From positions 1 through 46,922 of the IMG/VR virus record IMGVR_UViG_3300045006_000090: 46,922 nucleotides of DNA. The stretch is one strand, 5' to 3'. Numbering within the stretch: the stretch's first letter is position 1; the number at the start of each line of letters is the position of its first letter. The translations under genes and the position numbers were made by a program. This DNA is from a virus. The notes beneath the pieces were generated by a model, which made no database searches, had not been told where the DNA came from, and saw only the letters and a program-made list of their open reading frames with translations. Below are positions 32,158-39,899 of the stretch, piece by piece.

Positions 32158-32571
32158 TTACAGCCCCGGCAAGATGCGCCATTGACGGAAAGAACGGTAA
32201 AGGTCTTCCTTCAACAGTTCCCCGTCAAAATCGGTGGTCAAATCGCTTGAAGTTCCAACCCGCTCCGTTTTCGTGCCCATCACACGACGCATGTAGAGGT
32301 GACACGCATACCGGACCACCCCGACCACTACCGTTTGCGGCAATAGGATGGTGATGGGAGATTGTACGCCAAAAGTATTCTCTCGGGTGTAGTCCGCGAA
32401 GTCATTGTTGCAATAGGCATCCGCCCATGCCGCCGCTTCGCGCATTACCCCATCCGCCGCATCTTCCTGAATATCCGCCGCTTCCAACCCCAGGAATTCC
32501 GCGATGATACCGGAAATCTTGCCTTCAAATGCCTCTTCGATTCGGTCTTGAATCGCTGTCTTTTCCGCCAT
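32158..32571 (-). CDS. Head-tail adaptor protein
   Basis: The 137-aa protein resembles small helical head-tail connector adaptors: DGVMREAAAWADAYCNNDF near 40-58, TILLPQTVVVGVVRYACHLYMRR near 74-96. These bind the portal and pass DNA to the tail. ATG 32571 has AAAGGTG upstream. It follows the glycosyltransferase cassette and starts the neck genes. Confidence 0.7.
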   Translation of the reverse strand: MAEKTAIQDRIEEAFEGKISGIIAEFLGLEAADIQEDAADGVMREAAAWADAYCNNDFADYTRENTFGVQSPITILLPQTVVVGVVRYACHLYMRRVMGTKTERVGTSSDLTTDFDGELLKEDLYRSFRQWRILPGL

Positions 32572-32606
32572 CTTGGGACACCTTTCACCTGTGGCCGACC
32601 GGCGTG

Positions 32607-33752
32607 TTACGGCAATTTGCCCATGCGCTTTAAGCGCCCTTCAAGTTCAGCTTGCGCCATTGTCTCTTTTCGCGCAAGGGTCTTCCCATTTTGTAACATC
32701 AATGGTTTCGTTCGGCAAGTTTGCCGCATGACCGCGACCAACACCCCAAGTTGTTCCAGATTCAAGCCGACAAACCGCGCCGCGTTGGCCTTTGCCGCTT
32801 GGCATTGACGACGGTAATACTCGGGGTCGGAATCAAGCCGGGTGATGGCCTGTGCCCAGCCGTCCAATTCTTCGGCATTCACGGCATTGGGCGCAAACCC
32901 AACAGTATTACGGCAAAAGGCGGTGGATGGTCCAAGGCTTTCACGCAAGCTGTCAAGATCGCTGGCGACAACCGGAATACTGTTCCATTGCGCCTCGATT
33001 GCTGCCATTCCGAATGATTCAGCATGGGACGGCATCAACAGGATGCGTGTTCTGGCAAGCGCCGCCCGGATGTCCCCGTTGGGTATCGTTTCCACATTGG
33101 GCAAATTGACGGGCACCTGTTGACCATATCCGCCCTTGACCAACAGGAAGTCCTTTTCCGGCATCATCCGCGCCAAGGCTTCAAGCAGGAACACCCCCTT
33201 TTCCGCTATGGCGTTGACAAGTGTAATCCTCTCCCTGTTATGCTGTCTATTGATCGTTACCCGTTCAATATCAAGCGGCGGATACAGGATGGCATGATGC
33301 GGCATGGGGCGTAGGTCCGCATATAACAGAGAGTCTATACTGTTGAAAATAAAGAAGTCGGTCTTCTTTTTGCCAAGATCGGTTGCGCCGTGAATCCAAG
33401 ACCACGGACCATGACAGACAATCCCGACCGGAAGCCCCTTGACATCGGATGCTTCAATAACCCTGTCGCACCACTCAAATTGAACCAACACCACATCCGG
33501 CTTAAAATCGTCAAGGATTGGCGCAACCGGCCCCAGGTGATGCGGCACCCCCCGGTAACACTGAATGCCCTCTTCATCCACCACCTTTGCCAATACCCCA
33601 TCCCGCCGGGTTGCCGTGACGACTCCGATTTGATGACCCATCCGGGAAAGATGGCGCGCGAATCCGGCAACATAGGTTTCCCCGCCCGCCATCAATGGCA
33701 CATACCTTGGGGCAAACCACAAAATTTTCAACGGCTGTTCCTTGGCTTTCAT
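32607..33752 (-). CDS. Glycosyltransferase family 4 (GT-B)
   Basis: The 381-aa protein has the GT4 features: LKILWFAPRYVPLMAGGETYVAGFARHL at the N terminus with the Gly-Gly-x-Glu loop, a GT-B linker, and PSHAESFGMAAIEAQWNSIPVVASD, which contains the E-x7-E nucleotide-sugar motif. It would transfer a sugar from an NDP-donor. The C-terminal 45 residues are basic. The ATG overlaps the methyltransferase stop (ATGA). The acceptor is unknown: virion protein, DNA or host surface. It is the last gene of a cassette lying inside the structural genes. Confidence 0.85.
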   Translation of the reverse strand: MKAKEQPLKILWFAPRYVPLMAGGETYVAGFARHLSRMGHQIGVVTATRRDGVLAKVVDEEGIQCYRGVPHHLGPVAPILDDFKPDVVLVQFEWCDRVIEASDVKGLPVGIVCHGPWSWIHGATDLGKKKTDFFIFNSIDSLLYADLRPMPHHAILYPPLDIERVTINRQHNRERITLVNAIAEKGVFLLEALARMMPEKDFLLVKGGYGQQVPVNLPNVETIPNGDIRAALARTRILLMPSHAESFGMAAIEAQWNSIPVVASDLDSLRESLGPSTAFCRNTVGFAPNAVNAEELDGWAQAITRLDSDPEYYRRQCQAAKANAARFVGLNLEQLGVLVAVMRQTCRTKPLMLQNGKTLARKETMAQAELEGRLKRMGKLP

Positions 33753-35002
33753 TCCTTCCTCTTCTCTTGTTCCAATCTTTCCCGTTCCGCCTTCAAGCGC
33801 GCAGCTTCCCTACCCTCGACGGTGTAATACTTGCTCTGCCCGGTGATGCGGTCCAGTGTTTCGGCCTGCCAGTGATTCAGATAGGGGGCATTATCAAAGC
33901 CCCACCGGCCGGGCTGTAAACAATGAGTATCAATCGGCACCCTTTCCCGCACATTGTCGGGGACCACATCGTAAGGCAACCACCCTATACCACCAAACAG
34001 CCGAAGCAACCGGCAATACAAGGCACAACAATCATCCAACATGCCAGCTTGCCGCCCGAGGTCTTCCTGTATCATCCCCACGATGTTCCAGGGGTCCCCC
34101 GACTTATGCGCGCCCGTGGTCAAAAATGCCTTGACTACTCCCTCCCTGCCCAAAGCCTGCAAGACGGTCAAGTATTGGATGGGGCGAAACGTGTAATCCG
34201 CCTCGATTTTGCACCATTCCCCGGCAAGCCGTTCCCCCTCTGTGGCGCGGATGATGATGCGGGAAGCGGGTTGCACCCCAAGCCCTGCCAGGATGGAAAG
34301 GTCCACCGACTTGACGGGGGGAAGTTTGCGCCGGAAAAGATAGGTAAAATAACCCGGATAAGTGGCGGGAAACACCTTTTCAAGTGTAAAGAAACGCCCC
34401 ATTTCTTCCAGAAAGTCTTGCTCGGTATAGGGGGGCACCGTTTCCCGTTCCCAGGGGGACAATCTCCCCAAGGCGGCATCCGCTAGACCTTGAATGGTCA
34501 CGTTATCGGTCTTGTGATTTCGGTCGGTGAATCCGGTTTCAACCAAGCAACGGTCATGGGACACCATTGCCAGCTTTCGCACGAATCCCCAACCAAGCTG
34601 GGAATAGAACATCCGATGGACGCAACGCAAGGCCAATACCACGTCAAAGGATTGGTCAAGCGGTTCGGTGGCAAAGTCCGCCTGTAGGACTAGTGCGCCA
34701 GGGAACATGCCCCGGACCATCCGGGCGGAATTCGGGTCCAATTCGACCCCCACCACCCGCCGCGCGGCCTCCCAATATCCCAGGTGAAACCCCTTGCCCG
34801 TGCCAATGTCAAGCACGCTGTAGGGGTCCCATTCACGCATCCTGAATTCCAACTCATAGACCCCCACCCGTTCCGCCAGTAACCCGGATGGAATCATGGT
34901 CCGGGGGTCAAAGCTTGAAGCTTGGGGATAGCGGTTTTCATCCATGACCCACGCAAGAGCATCCGTTCCCGTTGCCTGCAATCCTTCAACGTCCGCCTTC
35001 AT
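33749..35002 (-). CDS. SAM-dependent methyltransferase with extra C-terminal domain
   Basis: The 417-aa protein has a class I SAM-binding motif (YSVLDIGTGKG, residues 61-71) with an acidic GVELDP near 85-90 and ADFATEPLDQSFDVVLALRC. The C-terminal half (about 210-400) is long, with aromatic motifs (WNIVGMIQEDLGRQAGMLDDC, then YLNHWQAETLDRITG), and may bind the acceptor. The acceptor is unknown. It is coupled to the GT4 gene and lies 10 nt from the GT2 gene; ATG 35002 has AGGTGAAAC upstream. Joint expression suggests glycan methylation, inferred only from the cassette. Confidence 0.8.
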   Translation of the reverse strand: MKADVEGLQATGTDALAWVMDENRYPQASSFDPRTMIPSGLLAERVGVYELEFRMREWDPYSVLDIGTGKGFHLGYWEAARRVVGVELDPNSARMVRGMFPGALVLQADFATEPLDQSFDVVLALRCVHRMFYSQLGWGFVRKLAMVSHDRCLVETGFTDRNHKTDNVTIQGLADAALGRLSPWERETVPPYTEQDFLEEMGRFFTLEKVFPATYPGYFTYLFRRKLPPVKSVDLSILAGLGVQPASRIIIRATEGERLAGEWCKIEADYTFRPIQYLTVLQALGREGVVKAFLTTGAHKSGDPWNIVGMIQEDLGRQAGMLDDCCALYCRLLRLFGGIGWLPYDVVPDNVRERVPIDTHCLQPGRWGFDNAPYLNHWQAETLDRITGQSKYYTVEGREAARLKAERERLEQEKRKE

Positions 35003-35012
35003 GTTTCACCTG

Positions 35013-35747
35013 TCAACCCAAAGCCGTCAACATCCCGGTGTGCAACCGATATTGAACCAGCACCTTGTCAAGCATTCGCGCCGAATCCGGCCCGAACCGT
35101 TCTAGGATACGCCGGTAGAAATCAAAATCCTCCCCAATTCGCATTCCGTTTTTCCCCAACCTGCCACCCCCTTTTTCCTGCCAATCCGGGTGATACAGCC
35201 CGGCTGCAAAGGCGGCTTCCCGCCGGTAGGCAACCGCCGTGGTGTGAAACCCAAGTTCCCGGTCTTGCCCCTGCCAGTGATAGCGTATTGGGAAACGATA
35301 AAGGCGAGCCTTCCCCTCTTCATCATAGATGATTTTCCCGTCTTCGTTGATGACCACGGCATCGGCCGAACACAGCATCAATGCCGAGTCCGCAACAAAG
35401 GCATCCGCCAATACGTCCAAACGGTTGGGATAGCTAATGTCGTCATCATCCGCTTGGGCGATGATGTCCCCGCGTGAAAGGCAGATGGACACGTTGCGTT
35501 TGTGGGTCAACGGTGCCCCAGGGGGGAGAACAGCAACCCGCACTCTGTCGGGTGCAAGGAAGTTTTCTTCTGCCCAAACCGCCATCCTTGCCGCAACCCA
35601 TGACTCACGGGAATCATCCACCACCACCAATTCCCAATCCACGCAAGCTTGGGCAAGCAGGGATGCCAGAGTGTCACGGATAAACCGTTGCCGGTCATGT
35701 GTCAGCATGACAATTGAAAATAACGGATGCCCGCGCGGATGGTCCAT
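35013..35747 (-). CDS. Glycosyltransferase family 2 (GT-A)
   Basis: The 244-aa protein shows the GT2 pattern: FSIVMLTHDRQRFIRDTLASLL, WELVVVDDS near 38-46, a DXD-like ADDDDIS at about 99-105, and GEDFDFYRRI near the C terminus, followed by VQYRLHTGML. It transfers sugars from NDP-donors with metal help. There is no membrane segment, so it acts in the cytoplasm. ATG 35747 overlaps the stop of the previous gene (TAATG). Cassette with GT4 and methyltransferases. Confidence 0.85.
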   Translation of the reverse strand: MDHPRGHPLFSIVMLTHDRQRFIRDTLASLLAQACVDWELVVVDDSRESWVAARMAVWAEENFLAPDRVRVAVLPPGAPLTHKRNVSICLSRGDIIAQADDDDISYPNRLDVLADAFVADSALMLCSADAVVINEDGKIIYDEEGKARLYRFPIRYHWQGQDRELGFHTTAVAYRREAAFAAGLYHPDWQEKGGGRLGKNGMRIGEDFDFYRRILERFGPDSARMLDKVLVQYRLHTGMLTALG

Positions 35748-36148
35748 TATTTCCCTCCTTTCTCTTCCGTGTTACCGCGACCATCCCCGCGACCAACCTC
35801 GTCATGCCTTGAACCTGGAAAAGCCATTGGGTGTTGCCTTCTCCATTGTTTTTCCGTTTCAAGGTCCATCTGCTTTCTTGCCTCTTCTATCTGCCTTTCT
35901 TGTTCGGCATTCCACCTTTCTTGCGCCGCTTCCCAAACTTGCGCTTTCCCCTCTTCAATCAACATTGCGGCGATGGGGGCGGGGACCCGCAAAACTTGTC
36001 CATGCACCACATTCCCGGACCCCGGCATTTTGAACGGCTTCAACACCCGCACCCGTTTCCACTGTGGGGCTTCTTTGTCCATTGTCGGGCCGGAAATCGG
36101 GATAATGCCCGGCCCGGTCCCTTCCCCTTTTCCCTTCTCTTGGTTCAT
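35747..36148 (-). CDS. Hypothetical coiled-coil protein of the cassette
   Basis: The 133-aa protein has a beta-like first half (WKRVRVLKPFKMPGSGNVVHGQVLRVP) and then a long Glu/Gln/Arg-rich coiled coil (VWEAAQERWNAEQERQIEEARKQMDLETEKQ, near 70-100), ending Gly/Arg-rich. No family recognised. The first part resembles small SH3-like domains that pair with a phage structural protein. A motif related to the genome's promoter sequence lies about 50 nt upstream. It could be an acceptor or scaffold for the glycosyltransferases. Confidence 0.6.
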   Translation of the reverse strand: MNQEKGKGEGTGPGIIPISGPTMDKEAPQWKRVRVLKPFKMPGSGNVVHGQVLRVPAPIAAMLIEEGKAQVWEAAQERWNAEQERQIEEARKQMDLETEKQWRRQHPMAFPGSRHDEVGRGDGRGNTEEKGGK

Positions 36149-36191
36149 TTTACGCCCGTCTGGTTTTTCGCTGCAACGCCCAACACCTTCC

Positions 36192-36204
36192 TTGTCATTG
36201 TCAA
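36192..36204 (-). promoter_or_regulatory. Shared TTGACAATGACAA motif before cassette gene
   Basis: The minus strand reads TTGACAATGACAA at 36204-36192. The same motif family precedes the operons at 724, 5376, 8790 and 17855. At 17-nt spacing the -10 would be GGGCGT, which is poor, so this is an operator- or activator-type candidate more than a proven promoter. Confidence 0.35.
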
Positions 36205-36239
36205 ATTACCCTCAGATGCCCCCCCTGTCAAGTCCGCCA

Positions 36240-36956
36240 TCAAAATCCCTTGCGGAACAACTTGACCACCTGCCCGGAATGCCCCATCGGCATTCCCGGC
36301 GTGTTGGGGTCTTCCTCAATTCCCCGTGAAACCAGAAATTCCAGGATTTCCCGCTCACTGTGATAGTCGAAAAACCAAAAGTCCTTGCGAAGTTTGGACA
36401 TCAATTCCGGTGTTTCCATGCCAACGATGCGGGCGAAGTGCAAGGAAAAGAAACCGCCATCCTTCAACACCCGTGCCACCGTTTCCAGATAGGCAAAGAA
36501 AAGGTCCCGGTGGAAATGCACGAAAACGTCAAAGCTGAAAACGAAATCCACCGAACCGTTTCCCAAAAATGGCAAGCGGCCATCCGGGCAGACCGCGAAC
36601 AGGATGCGCCCATCCCTGGGAAGACGTTCTCCGAATGCCGCCCGGATGGCATCCCCGCTCGCTTCCGTGCCATCAACCAAGATGGTCAACCCGTGCCCCC
36701 CTTGGGCTTCGGCACTCGGCCCCCTGTCCCACAAGAATTGCGACATGCGGCCACCACCGGACCCAATTTCCATGATGGTTTTGCCCGGACAGACGAACGG
36801 GTCAAGGAATCGTGCCCGCATGTCCACAAGATAGGGGGTGTCCGCTGGGGTCCACTCCCGTTCCCCCCAGGGACGCGCGAAGTCCCCGGCGGCAACATAT
36901 TTTTCCAGGTTGCGGACATTGATTTGCGCGTTGGTCTGCTTGCCCTGTTCGGCCAT
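36240..36956 (-). CDS. SAM-dependent methyltransferase
   Basis: The 238-aa protein has a class I SAM-binding motif TIMEIGSGGGR (60-70), an acidic LVDGTEAS near 92-99, and FVFSFDVFVHFHRDL, the post-I and motif IV-like region of a small-molecule or sugar methyltransferase. The C-terminal tail is mixed. It is next to the major capsid terminator and precedes the coiled-coil gene in reading order. GGAAAAAACAG lies just before ATG 36956. Substrate unknown. Confidence 0.8.
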   Translation of the reverse strand: MAEQGKQTNAQINVRNLEKYVAAGDFARPWGEREWTPADTPYLVDMRARFLDPFVCPGKTIMEIGSGGGRMSQFLWDRGPSAEAQGGHGLTILVDGTEASGDAIRAAFGERLPRDGRILFAVCPDGRLPFLGNGSVDFVFSFDVFVHFHRDLFFAYLETVARVLKDGGFFSLHFARIVGMETPELMSKLRKDFWFFDYHSEREILEFLVSRGIEEDPNTPGMPMGHSGQVVKLFRKGF

Positions 36957-36978
36957 CTGTTTTTTCCGTTCCTTGGGT

Positions 36979-37009
36979 GAAAAGAAAGCCCCCCGCGCGG
37001 CGGGGGGCT
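36979..37009 (-). terminator. Strong rho-independent terminator after major capsid gene
   Basis: AGCCCCCCGC and GCGGGGGGCT form a 10-bp stem with a 3-nt loop, followed on the minus strand by TTCTTTTC. It lies about 90 nt beyond the capsid stop and would keep capsid mRNA more abundant than the downstream cassette. Confidence 0.9.
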
Positions 37010-37096
37010 TCCGGTCTTGGCTTGCGTGCGTTGGGGTGGGTCCCAGGGCTTGCGCCCGCGCCGCACAAGTCCAAGGGCTGTGCTTGCTTGCGGCGC

Positions 37097-38578
37097 TTAC
37101 GAACCGCCCGTAGGCGCATGGTCCAGGGTGATGGCGCAGAACGACTCGGGGGACTTGATCGCCAGCGCAACCCGTTCCTCTGCCAAGATGGTCAGCATGT
37201 TGCGGGTGAAATTGTCCTCATGTTGGGTGGCCACCGACACGGTTCCCGCCTCGCGGTCCCACAGGGTACACCCCGCCATGAAGTCACCGACCAATACAGT
37301 ACCCTCGGAAATCGCGGTCGTTTCGAACACCGGCACCCGCCACAGCCGCCCGGTATCGCCACCATCGGCCACCGTCTTGACGATGAGATAATGCCCGTCT
37401 TCGCCCTTGGACAACTCGACGTCTTCCAGGTCCAACGGGTGCATCACAATCAGGTTAACCGGGCTGTTGGCCAGATTGGCCAGGGTGATTCCGCGCCGGA
37501 TGGCATCAACCTGCAAATCGCCCACCACGCCATCGGACCACTTGAAGGTCTTGATACTGGCATGGGTGAGGATACCCTGAATCGCCGGGGATACGTTGTT
37601 CCCGTAGAGGATTTGCCATTCCTCCGAAAGCGCCAAGCCATAGAGCAAATCGTCATCCACGTTGGCCCGAAGCTGTTCGATGTCGGCTAAGATTTCCTTG
37701 GGCAAGGTGATATGGTGCGCCAAGGTCCGCACGTCGGTTGACCGGGCTGCCAGGGCGATACGACTCGACGGTTTGATGTTGGTGGACGCGGTAAAATTGA
37801 AGACCTCGGACGTGACGGCCACACCGGAAGAGTGGGTCTTCGCCAGATTGCTTGACAGGGTGACGGTTCCCGTCGCGCCGTTGGTCCCGGTTTTCGTGAT
37901 GGTGGCGATGGTGCCGGTTTCGCGGTCGGTGGCGGAATCGGCGTCAATCGTCAACACCTGTCCGACCATCAACCCGTTGACATTGGTAAGCTTGACATTC
38001 TTCTGTCCGCTTGCCGCCGTATCGGTGGTGGTGGTCCACAGGTGGTTAAACCCGGTTCGTTCCACCCAATAGACCGTCGCGGCGGACACCGGGCGCACCG
38101 TCATAAAGTCCCGCAAGAAAGCCTTGCGCTTGGGCGTTTGGGCGAATTCCTGGATTCGCTCGCCGGAAATGGTGCCAAGCGCCGTGATGGAATCGGTGGT
38201 GATGCCGGAATCCGCCTTGCGCCGCATGGCCGCGAACATGGAACACTTGACGGCCAAGACCGCCCGTTCCCCGGACTCGACGCGGTTCTTCTGGATCGCG
38301 TCCAGTTCCACCACTTGCCGCCCCAGGGACTTGATTGCCGCACCCTTGCCGCCGGTCGGCACGCCCGCGCCCGCCGCGTTGGCCGCGTTGAAGCGCCCGT
38401 TCAGTTCTCCGAAGTCCTTGGCCAGCTTGTCCATGCGTTCGGCCGTTTCCCGTTCCTTGGCCGCACGGGTGGCCGCATCGGTGTTGGTGCTGGCTTTGAT
38501 ACCGTCGAATTCGGCGCGAAGCGTCTTGAATTCGGCAAGCATGGATTCCATCTTCGCCATCAATTCCTTGAGGTCCAT
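37097..38578 (-). CDS. Major capsid protein, HK97 fold, with inserted beta domain
   Basis: The 493-aa protein has an N-terminal helical region (about 1-100, MDLKELMAKMESMLAEF) like the HK97 delta/scaffold domain. The HK97 core follows: RDFMTVRPVSAATVYWVER, LADIEQLRANVDDDLLYG, AIQGILTHA, IVMHPLDLEDVELSKGEDGHY. Between about 195 and 257 lies an extra beta-rich stretch (VGQVLTID, ETGTIATITKTG, GTVTLSSNLAKTHSSGVAV) that standard capsids lack. It is likely surface exposed. ATG 38578 follows AGGACAGG. It is downstream of the prohead protease and has its own terminator. Confidence 0.9.
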   Translation of the reverse strand: MDLKELMAKMESMLAEFKTLRAEFDGIKASTNTDAATRAAKERETAERMDKLAKDFGELNGRFNAANAAGAGVPTGGKGAAIKSLGRQVVELDAIQKNRVESGERAVLAVKCSMFAAMRRKADSGITTDSITALGTISGERIQEFAQTPKRKAFLRDFMTVRPVSAATVYWVERTGFNHLWTTTTDTAASGQKNVKLTNVNGLMVGQVLTIDADSATDRETGTIATITKTGTNGATGTVTLSSNLAKTHSSGVAVTSEVFNFTASTNIKPSSRIALAARSTDVRTLAHHITLPKEILADIEQLRANVDDDLLYGLALSEEWQILYGNNVSPAIQGILTHASIKTFKWSDGVVGDLQVDAIRRGITLANLANSPVNLIVMHPLDLEDVELSKGEDGHYLIVKTVADGGDTGRLWRVPVFETTAISEGTVLVGDFMAGCTLWDREAGTVSVATQHEDNFTRNMLTILAEERVALAIKSPESFCAITLDHAPTGGS

Positions 38579-38608
38579 CGTTTCCTGTCCTTTCCTTTGG
38601 GTGGGTGG

Positions 38609-38630
38609 TTGGGTGCAACCCCGCACCCAA
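38609..38630. other. Hairpin between protease and capsid genes
   Basis: TTGGGTGC and GCACCCAA form an 8-bp stem with a 6-nt loop. No U tract follows. It sits in the capsid mRNA leader and may stabilise or process it. Confidence 0.5.
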
Positions 38631-38653
38631 ACCTTGATAGCTTCCAGGTGAAA

Positions 38654-39820
38654 CTAGAATCCGGCGTCTTTAAGCATCCGTTCCAAGCCGGAAAGCGCTT
38701 TGGCTTTTTCGGCGTCTTCCCCGTCCCCGTCCCCCTCCTCTTCCCGCTCCCCGCTGGCGATTACTTCCCCCAGCTTGGTATGGGCTTCGCGCAGCTTCGC
38801 CAGATTTTCCTTGCGCAACACCCGGCCCGCCTTGACCCGAAAACTCTTGCCGCAATGGGGACACGTCCCCTTGTCCCCATCCTTGCCCGCCTCTTCGGTT
38901 TGGGCGATGGCATCACGGTGCGCGGTCAAGTGCGCCAAGGCGGCTTCCCGCTGCTTGTCTTCCATGCCTTCCTGCTTGGGCACGGCGGAAATGGCGGACT
39001 CCAATTGTCCCTTGTCCACCGACTCGTTTTCATCCGCGCGGGACACGTTGCCGGTGTGATGCGGGAACAGCCGAAGGTTGCGCGGTTCGGTCTTCCCATC
39101 CGCATCCGCCTTGCCGCCGGGCATGATGTAGGCGAAGGCGGCATCGGGAAGCTTGTCAATCGCTTCCTGGGACCACTCGTCCGCGCCCGCGTCTTCCCCG
39201 CCATCATCCGGCTTCGCGTTTCCGTCTTCGGCCTTCCTGCCCGACCATTCCACCGGCACCCAAACCCCGCCCTTGTTCTCCCACGGCCAAGCCGCCTTGA
39301 CCCCCAGGATACGCGCGGCGGGATTCGCGGCAAAGGTTACGGGCGAAATCTCCCACAGGTTCAACTTGGACAGCACCACCACCGGCCGACCATCGGTAGT
39401 CAAAAGGGAGGGGTCTTCCTCCCAGCCCTTGACATCATAGCCAATGGACATGGTGTTGACCGCGCCATCGGCAATCAGTTCCAGGGCTTCATTGCCCCGG
39501 ATGGTGTTGGAAACCTTGGCCTCAAAGAACAGCCCGACTTCATCTTCTTTCAACTCGACGGGAATCCCGATGATTTCCTTGGGGTCATGTTGCCAAAGCA
39601 GCTTGATATTTCCTTTCCAGTCTTGGCCGGAAAGCTGTTCCGCGAAAGCGCCCTTGCGGATAACCTCCCCTTGAAGGTCCACATTGCCGAAAACGGCAGC
39701 ATGTCCCGTGATAACGCGCCCGCCCTTGTCCGCTTTACACCCGAACAACTGAAACGACTTGACCCGATGCCCCGAGAAATCGCGCGCCGGGTGCTTGCCG
39801 TCTTTGGTATTGGGTGCCAT
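38654..39820 (-). CDS. Prohead protease with long C-terminal extension
   Basis: The 388-aa protein has the HK97-type (S78) protease pattern: GHAAVFGNVDLQGEVIRKGAF near 39-59, a catalytic His in LLWQHDPKEIIG near 74-85 and a Ser in NTMSIGYDVKGW near 121-132. The second half holds a domain with RNLRLFPHHTG and AHLTAHRDAI near 247-310, a C-x2-C zinc-like motif (CPHCGKSF, near 323-330), and an acidic end (EREEEGDGDGEDAEKA). The extension is probably scaffold-like. ATG 39820 has GAAAGGG upstream. Confidence 0.85.
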   Translation of the reverse strand: MAPNTKDGKHPARDFSGHRVKSFQLFGCKADKGGRVITGHAAVFGNVDLQGEVIRKGAFAEQLSGQDWKGNIKLLWQHDPKEIIGIPVELKEDEVGLFFEAKVSNTIRGNEALELIADGAVNTMSIGYDVKGWEEDPSLLTTDGRPVVVLSKLNLWEISPVTFAANPAARILGVKAAWPWENKGGVWVPVEWSGRKAEDGNAKPDDGGEDAGADEWSQEAIDKLPDAAFAYIMPGGKADADGKTEPRNLRLFPHHTGNVSRADENESVDKGQLESAISAVPKQEGMEDKQREAALAHLTAHRDAIAQTEEAGKDGDKGTCPHCGKSFRVKAGRVLRKENLAKLREAHTKLGEVIASGEREEEGDGDGEDAEKAKALSGLERMLKDAGF

Positions 39821-39849
39821 CGGTATTCCCTTTCACCTGCAACGCAATC

Positions 39850-39879
39850 AGGTTAGGCGCAAACGCTCGCATGTGTCAA
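39850..39879 (-). promoter_or_regulatory. Predicted promoter before protease/capsid genes
   Basis: The minus strand reads TTGACA at 39879-39874, an 18-nt spacer and TAACCT at 39855-39850. It lies about 30 nt before the protease ATG and just after the head-morphogenesis gene. Confidence 0.4.
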
Positions 39880-39899
39880 GTTTTACTACATCCCGCATT

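Noticed and set aside
38042-39856. Long plus-strand frame (604 codons) opposite the protease and capsid genes
   Set aside because: It is antisense to two well supported virion genes, with low-complexity content and no ribosome site; it is a shadow of GC-rich coding.
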